The notes: generated from the sequence alone by a model not told the origin. DNA of 14,448 bases from SBAX01 sp043806315 (GCA_043806315.1 JAZDHF010000137.1:1-14448), one strand, 5' to 3'. Positions 6,837-13,724 are shown, numbered from the stretch's first letter. Numbers and translations: made by a program.

Positions 6837-7508
6837 TCAGCTCGCCGCAGAAGAACCGGTCGCCGGCGCTCCCGGCTCGGATCGGCAGGCACGCTCCCAG
6901 TATAGAGCGTAGCGGTCAATATAGGACCATACGGGCTCCGGCACGAGGTAGCGGATGGACCGGCCCTCGCGCACGCGGCGGCGGATGTCGGTCGAGGAGA
7001 TGTCGATTCGCGGAGTCGGCAGAACGCCGGCCTGTAGAGCGGCTAGCTGGGCGTCGCTGAGGATGGCGCGGAGCGGAGTCCAGTCGATGGCGTCCCACCC
7101 CGGTCTTGCCGCGGTGACGATGCGACAGGCGTCCACCAGATCGCGGACCCGATGCCAGGTCGTCAGCTCGGATAACGAATCGGCCCCGATGATCCAGTGT
7201 AGTTCAGCCTGTGATCCCAACACCTGGTGAAAGTGCATCACCGTGTCGATGGTGTAGCTCGGCCCCTCGCGGGTGAGGTCGAAGTCGCTGAACTCGAAGA
7301 GCGGCTCGCCGTCGATGGCCAGCTTGACCATCGCGGCTCGGTGCTCGCCATCGAGAAGCTCGCGGTCCCCCTTGTGCGGCGGTCGCGCGGAGGGAAGCAG
7401 GATCACGCGATCGAGCTTCAACCGCTCCGCGACGGCTCGCGCGACGATGAGATGGCCGTTGTGGATGGGGTTGAAGCTACCGCCAAAGAGGCCGACGCGC
7501 TGCGCCAT
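6837..7508 (-). CDS. nadD: Nicotinate-nucleotide adenylyltransferase (NadD)
   Basis: Transfers AMP from ATP to nicotinate mononucleotide, giving deamido-NAD, the penultimate step of NAD synthesis; cytoplasmic. The 223-residue protein is a single nucleotidyltransferase Rossmann fold. GSFNPIHNGH (10-19) holds the catalytic His16 and His19, RPPHKG lies at 42-47, IIGADSL at 107-113, and ISSTDIRRRVREG (170-182) is the nucleotide-binding signature. The frame is open upstream to a TTG at 7551-7553, but that lies in repeat DNA and adds 15 residues before the conserved strand. The ATG at 7506-7508 starts directly before the fold and has AGGG shortly upstream. The last ~14 residues (Ala/Ser/Gly-rich) are not part of the fold. 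It lies upstream of the dockerin gene and divergent from the glycosyltransferase. Confidence 0.95.
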   Translation of the reverse strand: MAQRVGLFGGSFNPIHNGHLIVARAVAERLKLDRVILLPSARPPHKGDRELLDGEHRAAMVKLAIDGEPLFEFSDFDLTREGPSYTIDTVMHFHQVLGSQAELHWIIGADSLSELTTWHRVRDLVDACRIVTAARPGWDAIDWTPLRAILSDAQLAALQAGVLPTPRIDISSTDIRRRVREGRSIRYLVPEPVWSYIDRYALYWERACRSEPGAPATGSSAAS

Positions 7509-7549
7509 AGCCCTAGTGTACGAACACTGGGTTAATGCGCGTAGCTCCG

Positions 7550-7701
7550 CCAATTACGAAGGTGTCACCCTGAGCGCAGCGAAGGGTCTTTGAGCAGGCT
7601 GGATTCTTCGCTTCGCTCAGAATGACAAGTGACGAATTACCAACCATCGCCTGGCGGACTATTCGCCCTTTCGTAATTTGTAATTCGTAATTCCGCCAGG
7701 C
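7550..7701. repeat. Composite nested repeat between nadD and the glycosyltransferase
   Basis: Three inverted structures are stacked here. Bases 7564-7589 and 7602-7626 form a diverged copy of the 171-270 palindrome (about 20 of 25 positions match). Units of AATTACGAA type flank it at 7550-7560 and again, in both orientations, within 7633-7691. The latter sit inside a further perfect inverted pair, GCCTGGCGGA (7649-7658) and TCCGCCAGGC (7692-7701). The nesting suggests repeats inserted into, or grown next to, other repeats. No gene is present in 7509-7742. Confidence 0.7.
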
Positions 7702-7742
7702 GGGGCGACCGATAATACTCTCTGTCCGAGGGTATTGCGACC

Positions 7743-9014
7743 ATGAAAGATCGACGACAACCTCTCATCAGCGTCATCCTCGCGACGCACAATCGCCGCG
7801 AGGCCGTCGCTCACACCCTGTCACAACTCACCGACTGCGGGCTGCCGCGCGGCGAATACGAGATCATCGTCGTGGACAACGCCTCGACCGACGGCACAGG
7901 TGAGGCCGTCGCGGGCGAGGTCGATCTGCTGATCCGGTTGCGGCGAAACGCCGGAAGCTGCGCGAAAGCGTACGGAATGGACCGTGCGTCGGGGCGATAC
8001 GTCGTCTGTCTGGACGACGACTCCTTTCCGCGACCGGGAACGCTCTCGCGGATGGTCGAGCTTCTTGAGGCCGATCCGCGGCTGGGAGCGGCGGGTTTCA
8101 CCGTTCACCTTCCGAATGGACGACACGAGGGCGCAGCGTTGCCCGGAGTGTTTGTCGGATGCGGAGTCGGTTTTCGAGCGGAGGCGCTTTGCGCGGTCGG
8201 CGGGCTGGATCGCACGTTCTTCATGCAGGCCGAGGAGTACGACCTGAGCTTTCGGCTGGTCAACGCCGGATGGAAGGTTGAAGTGTTCGACGACGTCCAC
8301 GTCGAGCACCTGAAGACCGAACACGCCCGACGCACCGAACGCACGACGTTCCACGACACCCGCAACAACCTCCGGGTCATCGCGCGGTACCTTCCGGCCC
8401 CCCTTGACCGCATCTACCGCGACGATTGCCTGCAAAGGTACGAATGGCTCGCCAGCCGCGATGGGCATGAGCACGCCTTCCGCCGCGGAGCCCGGGCCGG
8501 GCGGCGACGCGCCATCCTCGAACGGTGGTTCTACCGGCGGCAGCGCCTTTCACCCGACGTGTTTGAGCATTTCTACCGATGGACGTTCATTCGACAGCGG
8601 ATGGTGGAGCTTGCGCGAGGCGGCGTCCGGCGAATCATCCTCGCGGACTTGGGCAAGAATGTCTTCCCATTTCACCGGGCGGCAAGCGAGGCGGGGATCG
8701 AGATCGCCGCGATCGGCGACGACCGGTTCGCGTGTCCGGGGCGTGTCTACCGCGGCGTGCCCGTCGTTCCGAGGGAAGAGGCGTTGGCCGGACCGCACGA
8801 TGCGGTCGTGGTGAGCAACACCGGACCCGTGCACGCGGCCCGGACTCAACGGCTCCTCACGTCCCTCAACGTCAGCCCGGTCCATAGCTGGTTCAGTGCC
8901 GAGAAACCGGCCTGCGTCGATGAATTTGGCTCGTCACCCCCGGTGTCAGATTCCGATGATATCCCGGCTGAGCGGAGCGCTGCGTGCACCCTTCTGGGTG
9001 GTCGCGCGGGCTAA
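7743..9014 (+). CDS. Family 2 glycosyltransferase fused to a Rossmann-like domain
   Basis: Probably transfers a sugar from a nucleotide donor during surface polysaccharide or glycan synthesis; acceptor unknown. Residues 8-215 form a GT-A domain: ISVILATHNR (9-18), IIVVDNASTDGT (41-52), LDDDS (90-94) as the metal-binding DxD region, and AEEYDLSFRLVNAGW (163-177), the usual ED-type catalytic segment. Residues 216-290 are helical and rich in Arg. Residues 296-375 look like a second alpha/beta domain: RRIILADLGKNVFPFHRAAS, then IAAIGDD and GVPVVPREEAL, then DAVVVSN. The order resembles the nucleotide-binding N-terminal domain of PglD/NeuD-type sugar acyltransferases. No transmembrane helix is seen. 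The ATG at 7743 has GAGGG about 10 bases upstream. The stop codon lies in the loop side of a palindrome (9005-9022). gmd follows immediately. Confidence 0.85.
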   Translation: MKDRRQPLISVILATHNRREAVAHTLSQLTDCGLPRGEYEIIVVDNASTDGTGEAVAGEVDLLIRLRRNAGSCAKAYGMDRASGRYVVCLDDDSFPRPGTLSRMVELLEADPRLGAAGFTVHLPNGRHEGAALPGVFVGCGVGFRAEALCAVGGLDRTFFMQAEEYDLSFRLVNAGWKVEVFDDVHVEHLKTEHARRTERTTFHDTRNNLRVIARYLPAPLDRIYRDDCLQRYEWLASRDGHEHAFRRGARAGRRRAILERWFYRRQRLSPDVFEHFYRWTFIRQRMVELARGGVRRIILADLGKNVFPFHRAASEAGIEIAAIGDDRFACPGRVYRGVPVVPREEALAGPHDAVVVSNTGPVHAARTQRLLTSLNVSPVHSWFSAEKPACVDEFGSSPPVSDSDDIPAERSAACTLLGGRAG

Positions 9015-9022
9015 AGCCCGCG
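9005..9022. repeat. Palindrome containing the glycosyltransferase stop codon
   Basis: CGCGGGCT (9005-9012) and AGCCCGCG (9015-9022) are perfect inverted copies around AA. The TAA stop of the glycosyltransferase is bases 9012-9014, inside this hairpin. The form GCGGGCTAAAGCCCGC is one I associate with a dispersed repeat. It lies between two genes that are likely co-transcribed, so it may modulate the level of gmd message. Confidence 0.7.
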
Positions 9023-9043
9023 GCTCAGGGTGAGGGATTCCTC

Positions 9044-10084
9044 GTGGACAGGGTCGCCTTAATCACAGGCATCACCGGGCAGGACGGTTCGTATCTGTCC
9101 GAGCTGCTGCTGGAGAAGGGGTATCGCGTCCACGGCATCATGCGCCGTGCGAGCGTCTTCACCACGGAACGCATCGACCATCTCTATCAGGACCGGCATG
9201 AAGGCGACGTGCGCTTTCAACTGCATTACGGCGATCTACTCGACGCCATCAGCCTGCGGCGGATCATCAGCGAGGTCGAGCCGGTCGAGGTGTACAATCT
9301 CGCGGCGCAGTCGCACGTGCGCACGAGCTTCGATCAGCCCGTCTACACGGCCCAGGTCGTAGCCATCGGATCGTTGCACCTGCTCGAAGCCATCCGCGAC
9401 TACCGCGACTCCACGGGCAAACAAGTGCGGTTCTACCAGGCCTCCAGCAGCGAAATGTACGGGAAAGTGCGCGAGATTCCGCAGACGGAGTTCACCCCCT
9501 TTTATCCGCGAAGCCCGTACGCGTGCGCCAAGGTTCACGCCTATTGGCAGACGGTTAATCATCGTGAGGCCTACGGGCTATTCGCGTGCAACGGCGTTTT
9601 GTTCAACCATGAGTCGCCGCGTCGCGGCGAGACGTTCGTGACGCGGAAGATCACCAAGGCCGCCGCCCGGATCAAGCTCGGCCTGCAGGACGCGCTGTAT
9701 CTGGGCAACATCGACGCCAAGCGTGACTGGGGATTCGCCGGCGACTACGTGGAGGCGATGTGGTTGATGCTGCAACAGCAGGACCCCGACGACTACGTCA
9801 TCGCCACCGGCCGGTGCCACAGCGTCCGCGACTTTCTCAACGAGGCCTTCGGATACCTGGAACTGGACTGGAACGAATACGTCAAGTTCGACCCGCGCTA
9901 TCTGCGTCCCACCGAGGTCAACCTCCTGCAGGGCGACGCGACCAAGGCCCGCAATCTCCTCGGCTGGAAGCCCAAAGTCCTCATGCCCGAACTCTGCCGG
10001 ATGATGGTGGACGCCGACCTGCGCCTCGCGGAGCGAGAACGAACCCTCGTCGACGCCGGACATCCCGTGCTCGTCCGGTCGTAA
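9044..10084 (+). CDS. gmd: GDP-mannose 4,6-dehydratase
   Basis: Converts GDP-mannose to GDP-4-keto-6-deoxymannose using bound NADP, the entry to GDP-fucose, GDP-rhamnose and related deoxysugars for surface glycans; cytoplasmic. The 346-residue protein is an extended short-chain dehydrogenase: GITGQDG (9-15) binds the cofactor, YNLAAQSHVRTSF (84-96) is family-specific, SSSEMYG (134-140) and YACAK (159-163) supply the catalytic Ser/Glu and Tyr-Lys, LFNHESPRRGETFVTRKIT (186-204) and RDWGFAGDYVEAMW (227-240) are classic Gmd blocks, and RYLRPTEVNLLQGD (285-298) is near the end. The frame is open to a GTG at 8984, but the GTG at 9044 begins right at the fold and has GAGGGA at 9032-9037. The gap to the glycosyltransferase is only 29 bases. 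No epimerase/reductase such as GDP-fucose synthase is in the window, so the final sugar is unknown. Confidence 0.97.
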   Translation: MDRVALITGITGQDGSYLSELLLEKGYRVHGIMRRASVFTTERIDHLYQDRHEGDVRFQLHYGDLLDAISLRRIISEVEPVEVYNLAAQSHVRTSFDQPVYTAQVVAIGSLHLLEAIRDYRDSTGKQVRFYQASSSEMYGKVREIPQTEFTPFYPRSPYACAKVHAYWQTVNHREAYGLFACNGVLFNHESPRRGETFVTRKITKAAARIKLGLQDALYLGNIDAKRDWGFAGDYVEAMWLMLQQQDPDDYVIATGRCHSVRDFLNEAFGYLELDWNEYVKFDPRYLRPTEVNLLQGDATKARNLLGWKPKVLMPELCRMMVDADLRLAERERTLVDAGHPVLVRS

Positions 10085-10212
10085 CGCTTAAAGAACGCGG
10101 TCGGATCGTCGCAGGATGCGGCGACTCGGCAGAGTAGAGCTTGGGCGCCCCAGCCGCGTAGGTGTTCTCTCTGTTTGCAAGTGCGTTTTTTCGGATTTCC
10201 TTCCCAACCTCC

Positions 10213-10248
10213 GGACCGCGCATCGCCGACGTTCATGGCTCGCGGTCC
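10213..10248. terminator. Inverted repeat between convergent genes, possible terminator
   Basis: GGACCGCG (10213-10220) and CGCGGTCC (10241-10248) form a perfect eight-pair stem with a 20-base loop in the gap between gmd and the convergent secreted-protein gene. No T-run follows on either strand, so intrinsic termination is doubtful. The rest of 10085-10262 shows nothing except a T6 run at about 10187-10192. Confidence 0.3.
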
Positions 10249-10262
10249 ACGTATGGCCAGGT

Positions 10263-10838
10263 TTAGCGGCGGCGCCGCGCGAAGGAAAGCGCAACCAAGC
10301 CGGCTGCCGTCAGGCCGATGGGAAGCTGCACGCTGGTTCCACACAGATTCACCGTCACCGGGGGCGGAGTAGGTTCCGGCGGGGGCGCGGGTGCGCAGAC
10401 CGTCGGGTCGTCCCAGAACTGACACGCATCGCAAGCGACGTCGACAAAGTCCGACGGCAACTTGTTCGTCTGCGTCGGTTCGCCGGTAAACCCGTTAACG
10501 TTCACCACCGTGCCGGTCAGTGACATCCACCAGACGGTCCGGTTGCCGTCGCCGTCGGCGGCGAAGCCGATCGCCCCGGCCGGGTTACCCTCGAAGGTCA
10601 CGAATCCGTCGGCGTCCACCTGCGTATCTTGGAGCGTCACATCGGTCTGCGTGACGATGGACAACTGACTCGTGGCCGTGAGAAGCACAAGCTGAGCGTT
10701 GTCGGCGTTGATTACGTCGCAGGATGAAGACGAGGCCGAGTCCAGCAAAAGCTCCCACGGCTTGGTCGATGTTTGAGCCGGCGCCGCTGCGACGGCGCCG
10801 AGCATCGTCGAGGCCACGACCGTCAAGTGCCTGAGCAT
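10263..10838 (-). CDS. Secreted protein with C-terminal Cys-Gly/hydrophobic/Arg anchor, paralog of the next gene
   Basis: Unknown function; probably exported and held at the cell surface. Residues 1-21 are a signal peptide (hydrophobic core LTVVASTMLGAVAAA, cut after APA). Residues 28-144 form one domain shared with the upstream neighbour: SSCDVINA, VT..D.TL.D, VDADG, FAADGDGNRTVWW, TGEP..TN, FVDVACDA, FWDD. The order of beta-strand-like segments suggests a small beta-propeller or sandwich, but I do not recognise it. Residues 148-162 are a Pro-rich linker. The end is NLCG (Cys166), an 18-residue hydrophobic stretch and RRRR. I start at the ATG 10836-10838, which has GGGAG eight bases upstream; the frame extends to a GTG at 10863-10865. 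It follows its paralog by 33 bases and is likely in the same operon. Confidence 0.75.
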   Translation of the reverse strand: MLRHLTVVASTMLGAVAAAPAQTSTKPWELLLDSASSSSCDVINADNAQLVLLTATSQLSIVTQTDVTLQDTQVDADGFVTFEGNPAGAIGFAADGDGNRTVWWMSLTGTVVNVNGFTGEPTQTNKLPSDFVDVACDACQFWDDPTVCAPAPPPEPTPPPVTVNLCGTSVQLPIGLTAAGLVALSFARRRR

Positions 10839-10871
10839 CCACATTTCTCCCATTGGGACAAGCACGGGTGG

Positions 10872-11708
10872 TTACCACCGTCGACGCGACAGGCGCAGCG
10901 AGACCAGCAGCCCGAGGGTCATCGCCAGGCTCAGGCTGGAAAAACCGCCGCAGGTGATGGAGATCGGAGTCAGCGGCAGGACGACGACGTCCTCACACCC
11001 GTCCGCGTCCACGTCAGCGCCAAGAGGCGTGTTGGGGCAATCGTCGAAGCAGTCGTTGATCCCGTCGTCGTCCTCATCGAACGCATCGCACGGACAGCCG
11101 GCATCGTCGTCACCGAAGTCGAGGGGACATTCGTCGTCGCAGTCATCAACTCCGTCCCCGTCCGAGTCGACCTCGAAGCACGCACAGCCGCCCTCGTCAA
11201 CCGGCTCGTCGGACGGCGTATCCGGGCAGAGATCCAACTCGTCCGGAACGTCGTCGAAATCGTCGTCGTCCCATAGCTCAAGGGCGTCACAGGGAACGCC
11301 TACGAAATGGTCCGGAAATAGATTCGTGAAGATTGGCTCGCCGGTGAGGTGGTCAAGCTCGAGCACGGTGTCGTCCGGGGCTAACAACCACACCGTTCGG
11401 AACCCTTCGCCATCGTCGGCAAACGAGATTTGTCCCACGGGAATTCCGTCATAGAAAAACACCCCGTTCTCGTCCACAAAAGCGGCGTCGTCCAGCGTGT
11501 AGTCTTCCTCGGTCACGACGACTAGCTCGCCGGTGTCGCTGAGCACGACCACTTCGAGATTCCCGGCGTTGACCACGTCACAAACCGAGCCGGAAACCGG
11601 GTCGCTGAAGACGTCCCAGGGCACCTCCTGAGCAAAGTTGCTCGAAACGTTTCCACGAAGCACTAAGACCGCCGCCAGTACCGCCGTGTGGACCCAGGTC
11701 GATCTCAT
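10872..11708 (-). CDS. Secreted protein with acidic calcium-binding (TSP3-like) repeats and the same C-terminal anchor
   Basis: A 278-residue exported protein, paralog of the downstream gene. Residues 1-27 are a signal peptide (cut after NFA is likely). Residues 30-147 are the shared domain: SVCDVVNAGN, VVT.EDYTLDD, VDENG, FADDGEGFRTVW, LTGEPIFTN, FVGVPCDALELWDD. Residues 147-240 are a very acidic insert with DSDGDGVDDCDDECP, DEDDDGINDCFDDCP and similar units, the pattern of thrombospondin type 3 calcium-binding repeats. The end is ITCGG (Cys253), a hydrophobic stretch and SRRRW. The ATG at 11706-11708 has AAGGGAG a few bases upstream. Its coding sequence in the acidic part is a run of GAC/GAT codons and is visibly low in complexity. 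It probably binds calcium outside the cell; the role is unknown. The 143-base gap upstream shows no convincing promoter. Confidence 0.75.
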   Translation of the reverse strand: MRSTWVHTAVLAAVLVLRGNVSSNFAQEVPWDVFSDPVSGSVCDVVNAGNLEVVVLSDTGELVVVTEEDYTLDDAAFVDENGVFFYDGIPVGQISFADDGEGFRTVWLLAPDDTVLELDHLTGEPIFTNLFPDHFVGVPCDALELWDDDDFDDVPDELDLCPDTPSDEPVDEGGCACFEVDSDGDGVDDCDDECPLDFGDDDAGCPCDAFDEDDDGINDCFDDCPNTPLGADVDADGCEDVVVLPLTPISITCGGFSSLSLAMTLGLLVSLRLSRRRW

Positions 11709-11851
11709 CTCAACTCCCTTCTCTGTTGGCTCTCGTGTCCCCGCACCGCGTGGCCGGCAACACCCTCGGTAACCGCTCCCAAGGCCGGGAGTATCGCACA
11801 GATCGGACGACTACGCCAGGGCATGGCGAGTTTGAAGCTCGGCGACCGGCG

Positions 11852-12874
11852 TCACCGGCGTAGGTTGCCGGTGTCGGCACGACGGGTCGTGACCCGCGGG
11901 AGGAGATAGTTTTCCCCTTCAAAGAGGGTCACCTCGCCCGACACCGTGAAGACGACACCGCCGCTGCGGTGTTGGGATTCGTTGACCATCCGTTCGACGC
12001 CCTGGTTGGGGAGTAGTCGTAGCGCCGGGTCGGCGCGATCGGGGCGGTCGGAGTCGGACACGAACGTCCACCACGACCTCTGCCGGACCAACCTCCCCAC
12101 GCGGTTGATCACCGGCGAGCCGTCCAAGAGGCCCGACGGCGTGTATCCCGCCGACCGCTCGCCCCCGCTTTCCTCGAGCCCTGCGCCCCGGCTGGGGAGA
12201 ACGACTTCCTTCGGTTGTTGCGCTTGCAGGGCGGCGAGCACGTCCGCGGCAGAAGCATCAGGCCGCGGTCGCGCCGGAAGCGCGGCGGCCTCACGGGTCT
12301 CCCCGGCTACACGCGGCGGTCCCGTTGAACCGGTCGGATCGACGGCGCCGGCGGCGCGCAAGGCGGACGTCGGAAGCAGGAAGTTTTCCCCTTCAAAAAC
12401 GGTTACCTCCCCGGAAACGGTGAAGCGGATCGGGGCGGAGGCGCCGCGGAGCGTCCGCACCATGACCTCCAAGTTCGCATTGGGCAGCAGCTTCGTCGGC
12501 GGAAGCGATTCGTCGAGGTCAGAGGTGAAAATCCACCACTGCCCCTCGTGCGCGAGCCGACCGGTGCGGCTGACCACGGACGATCCTTCCGGCAGGAGCA
12601 GCCGGTCCGACGGCAGGGCATTGGACGGCACGGCGTCCCGAGCAGCGCGAGACCCCGGCGGGATCACTTCATTGACCGGTCGGCGGTGTTGTAGGGCCTT
12701 GAGAACGTCCTCGGCCGTGGGTTGCGCCGGCGGCTCAGCCTTCGCCGGCCCAGCCGTCACCTTTGGGTTCCGAGCGCTTACCGGCGGGGCGTCTTCCCTG
12801 CGGACCGACGGTGGTTCGAGCGGCAGCAAGATCGCCAGGGCGATGCAAACGGCGCCTTGACCCAGACAACCCAT
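11852..12874 (-). CDS. Secreted protein with two copies of an unrecognised ~120-residue domain
   Basis: Function unknown. Residues 1-20 form a hydrophobic N-terminus (VCIALAILLPL) that may be a signal peptide or anchor, though it lacks positive charges. Residues 30-52 are rich in Pro/Ala. Residues 53-168 and 208-326 are tandem copies of one unit: (T/S)A.DVL.ALQ at the start, then LL..GS.V..R.GRL......WW.F.SD, (K/R)LLPN..(L/V)E.MV, and (I/V).FTVSGEVT.FEGEN(F/Y)LLP at the end. The copies diverge enough to be an old duplication. FTVSGEVT-FEGEN-LLP suggests a beta-barrel-like fold, which is a guess. The ATG at 12872-12874 has no ribosome binding site, and an upstream in-frame stop prevents a longer version. 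Repeat DNA lies directly upstream. Confidence 0.65.
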   Translation of the reverse strand: MGCLGQGAVCIALAILLPLEPPSVRREDAPPVSARNPKVTAGPAKAEPPAQPTAEDVLKALQHRRPVNEVIPPGSRAARDAVPSNALPSDRLLLPEGSSVVSRTGRLAHEGQWWIFTSDLDESLPPTKLLPNANLEVMVRTLRGASAPIRFTVSGEVTVFEGENFLLPTSALRAAGAVDPTGSTGPPRVAGETREAAALPARPRPDASAADVLAALQAQQPKEVVLPSRGAGLEESGGERSAGYTPSGLLDGSPVINRVGRLVRQRSWWTFVSDSDRPDRADPALRLLPNQGVERMVNESQHRSGGVVFTVSGEVTLFEGENYLLPRVTTRRADTGNLRR

Positions 12875-12898
12875 GATGTTTCACGCCATTCGCGATTC

Positions 12899-12985
12899 CC
12901 TCCCCATCGTATGGAGAGGGGCGGGGTGAGAGTCGTGTCGCGGTGATCACCCCTCACCCTGCCCTCTCCCCTCAAGGGGAGAGGG
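12899..12985. repeat. Pair of inverted CTCTCCCC-type palindromic repeats
   Basis: CCCTCTCCCCT (12962-12972) and AGGGGAGAGGG (12975-12985) form a perfect 11-pair stem around CA. A second, weaker copy of the same element lies in the opposite orientation at 12899-12930 and includes GGAGAGGGGCGGGGTGAG. Such CTCACCC/CCCTCTCCC elements are common dispersed intergenic repeats. They separate the DUF255-like gene from the two-domain secreted protein gene and could form a terminator for the former. Confidence 0.7.
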
Positions 12986-12999
12986 TGATTCGTGAGAGC

Positions 13000-13629
13000 C
13001 TACTTCGCCTCAAGCTGTTTTGCCAACTCCTCGGGGTTGGTCACGGGCAACCGGCAATTATAGTGCTCGCAGACATAGGCCGTCGCTCGCCCGTCGATCC
13101 GCCCCTTGCCCTTCAACAGGGGCATACTTGTATCGGCCAATCTGTCCGCCGCGTGGACCACCACCTTGTTCGGAAGATAACGATCAAATGCCGTGCGAAT
13201 CAACGCCTGGGTGTAGGCCATGTACAATTCGTCGATGTCGGGACGCTCCTCGCGATCGACCTTGATGCTCACGAAGTTCTCGTTGAGCGCGGCGGCCACC
13301 TCGTCCGATTCGAAGCTCTCATGCTCCATCACGTGGCACCAATGGCAGGCCGCGTAGCCGACGCTGAGGAAGATCGGCTTGTCCTCGCTCTTCGCCTTCT
13401 CGAACGCCGCCTCGCCCCATTCGTACCACTCCACGGGGTTGTGGGCATGTTGCAGCAAGTAGGGGCTGGTGGCGTGCATCAGTCGATTGGTGTGGTTGGG
13501 TCCGGTCGGAACGCCCACGGGCGGGTTCTCCTGTTTGAGCAAATCTTGCCCTTCCGCGACGCCTACGGTCCCCGCGGAGACGGCCGGGAGAGCGACGGTC
13601 ACGGCGGAGGTCGTGGAATGGACGTGCAT
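13000..13629 (-). CDS. Internally deleted DUF255 / YyaL-like thioredoxin-domain protein
   Basis: Full-length members (for example YyaL, SPATA20) have about 700-790 residues: an N-terminal thioredoxin-like domain followed by an (alpha/alpha) barrel. This product has 209. Residues 47-143 match the N-terminal part closely: NRLMHATSPYLLQHAHNPVE, KPIFLSVGYAACHWCHVME with the CxxC (Cys95, Cys98), then VSIKVDREERPDIDELYM. The expected next segment (GGWPL.VFLTP) is missing. Instead, from residue 143 the sequence jumps to the family's extreme C-terminus: FDRYLPNKVVV, LLKGKGRIDGRATAYVCEHY, then PVTNPEELAKQL. About 450-500 residues seem to be lost without breaking the frame; the junction lies near 13195-13208. 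Residues 1-46 are not conserved; no clear ribosome binding site precedes the ATG at 13627-13629. A good promoter remains (13684-13711). Most likely a recent pseudogene, alternatively a mini-protein or an assembly error. Confidence 0.75.
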   Translation of the reverse strand: MHVHSTTSAVTVALPAVSAGTVGVAEGQDLLKQENPPVGVPTGPNHTNRLMHATSPYLLQHAHNPVEWYEWGEAAFEKAKSEDKPIFLSVGYAACHWCHVMEHESFESDEVAAALNENFVSIKVDREERPDIDELYMAYTQALIRTAFDRYLPNKVVVHAADRLADTSMPLLKGKGRIDGRATAYVCEHYNCRLPVTNPEELAKQLEAK

Positions 13630-13683
13630 GACGATCGCGGACCCCCGTTCGCGTGACGCCCGCGCTACGAGTCGTCGGGGGGG

Positions 13684-13711
13684 ATTGTAGCCGCGGGGCC
13701 TGCGCGGTCAA
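13684..13711 (-). promoter_or_regulatory. Promoter of the DUF255-like gene
   Basis: On the minus strand TTGACC (13711-13706, five of six) is followed after 16 bases by TACAAT (13689-13684, five of six). The start of transcription would be near 13677, about 48 bases before the ATG. It lies back to back with the tatA promoter; 13 bases separate the two -35 boxes, which have the same sequence. Confidence 0.6.
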
Positions 13712-13724
13712 AACGCGGGCGACT

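Noticed and set aside
7509..7553. Longer nadD start at TTG 7553
   Set aside because: The extra 15 residues include repeat DNA and precede the conserved first strand; the ATG at 7508 is a better start.
7554..7701. CRISPR-like array
   Set aside because: The repeats are inverted, unequal and contiguous, with no regular spacers and no cas genes.
8984..9043. Longer gmd start at GTG 8984
   Set aside because: The added 20 residues are translated from the palindromic repeat and the glycosyltransferase end; the GTG at 9044 has a good ribosome binding site and begins at the fold.
10954..11454. Ser-rich plus-strand frames opposite the acidic TSP3-like segment
   Set aside because: They are the complement of GAC/GAT codon runs and show no independent coding signal.
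11946..12860. Plus-strand open frame (304 codons) opposite the two-domain secreted protein
   Set aside because: Low-complexity Ser/Arg/Ala composition; the minus strand shows a clear internal duplication at protein level.
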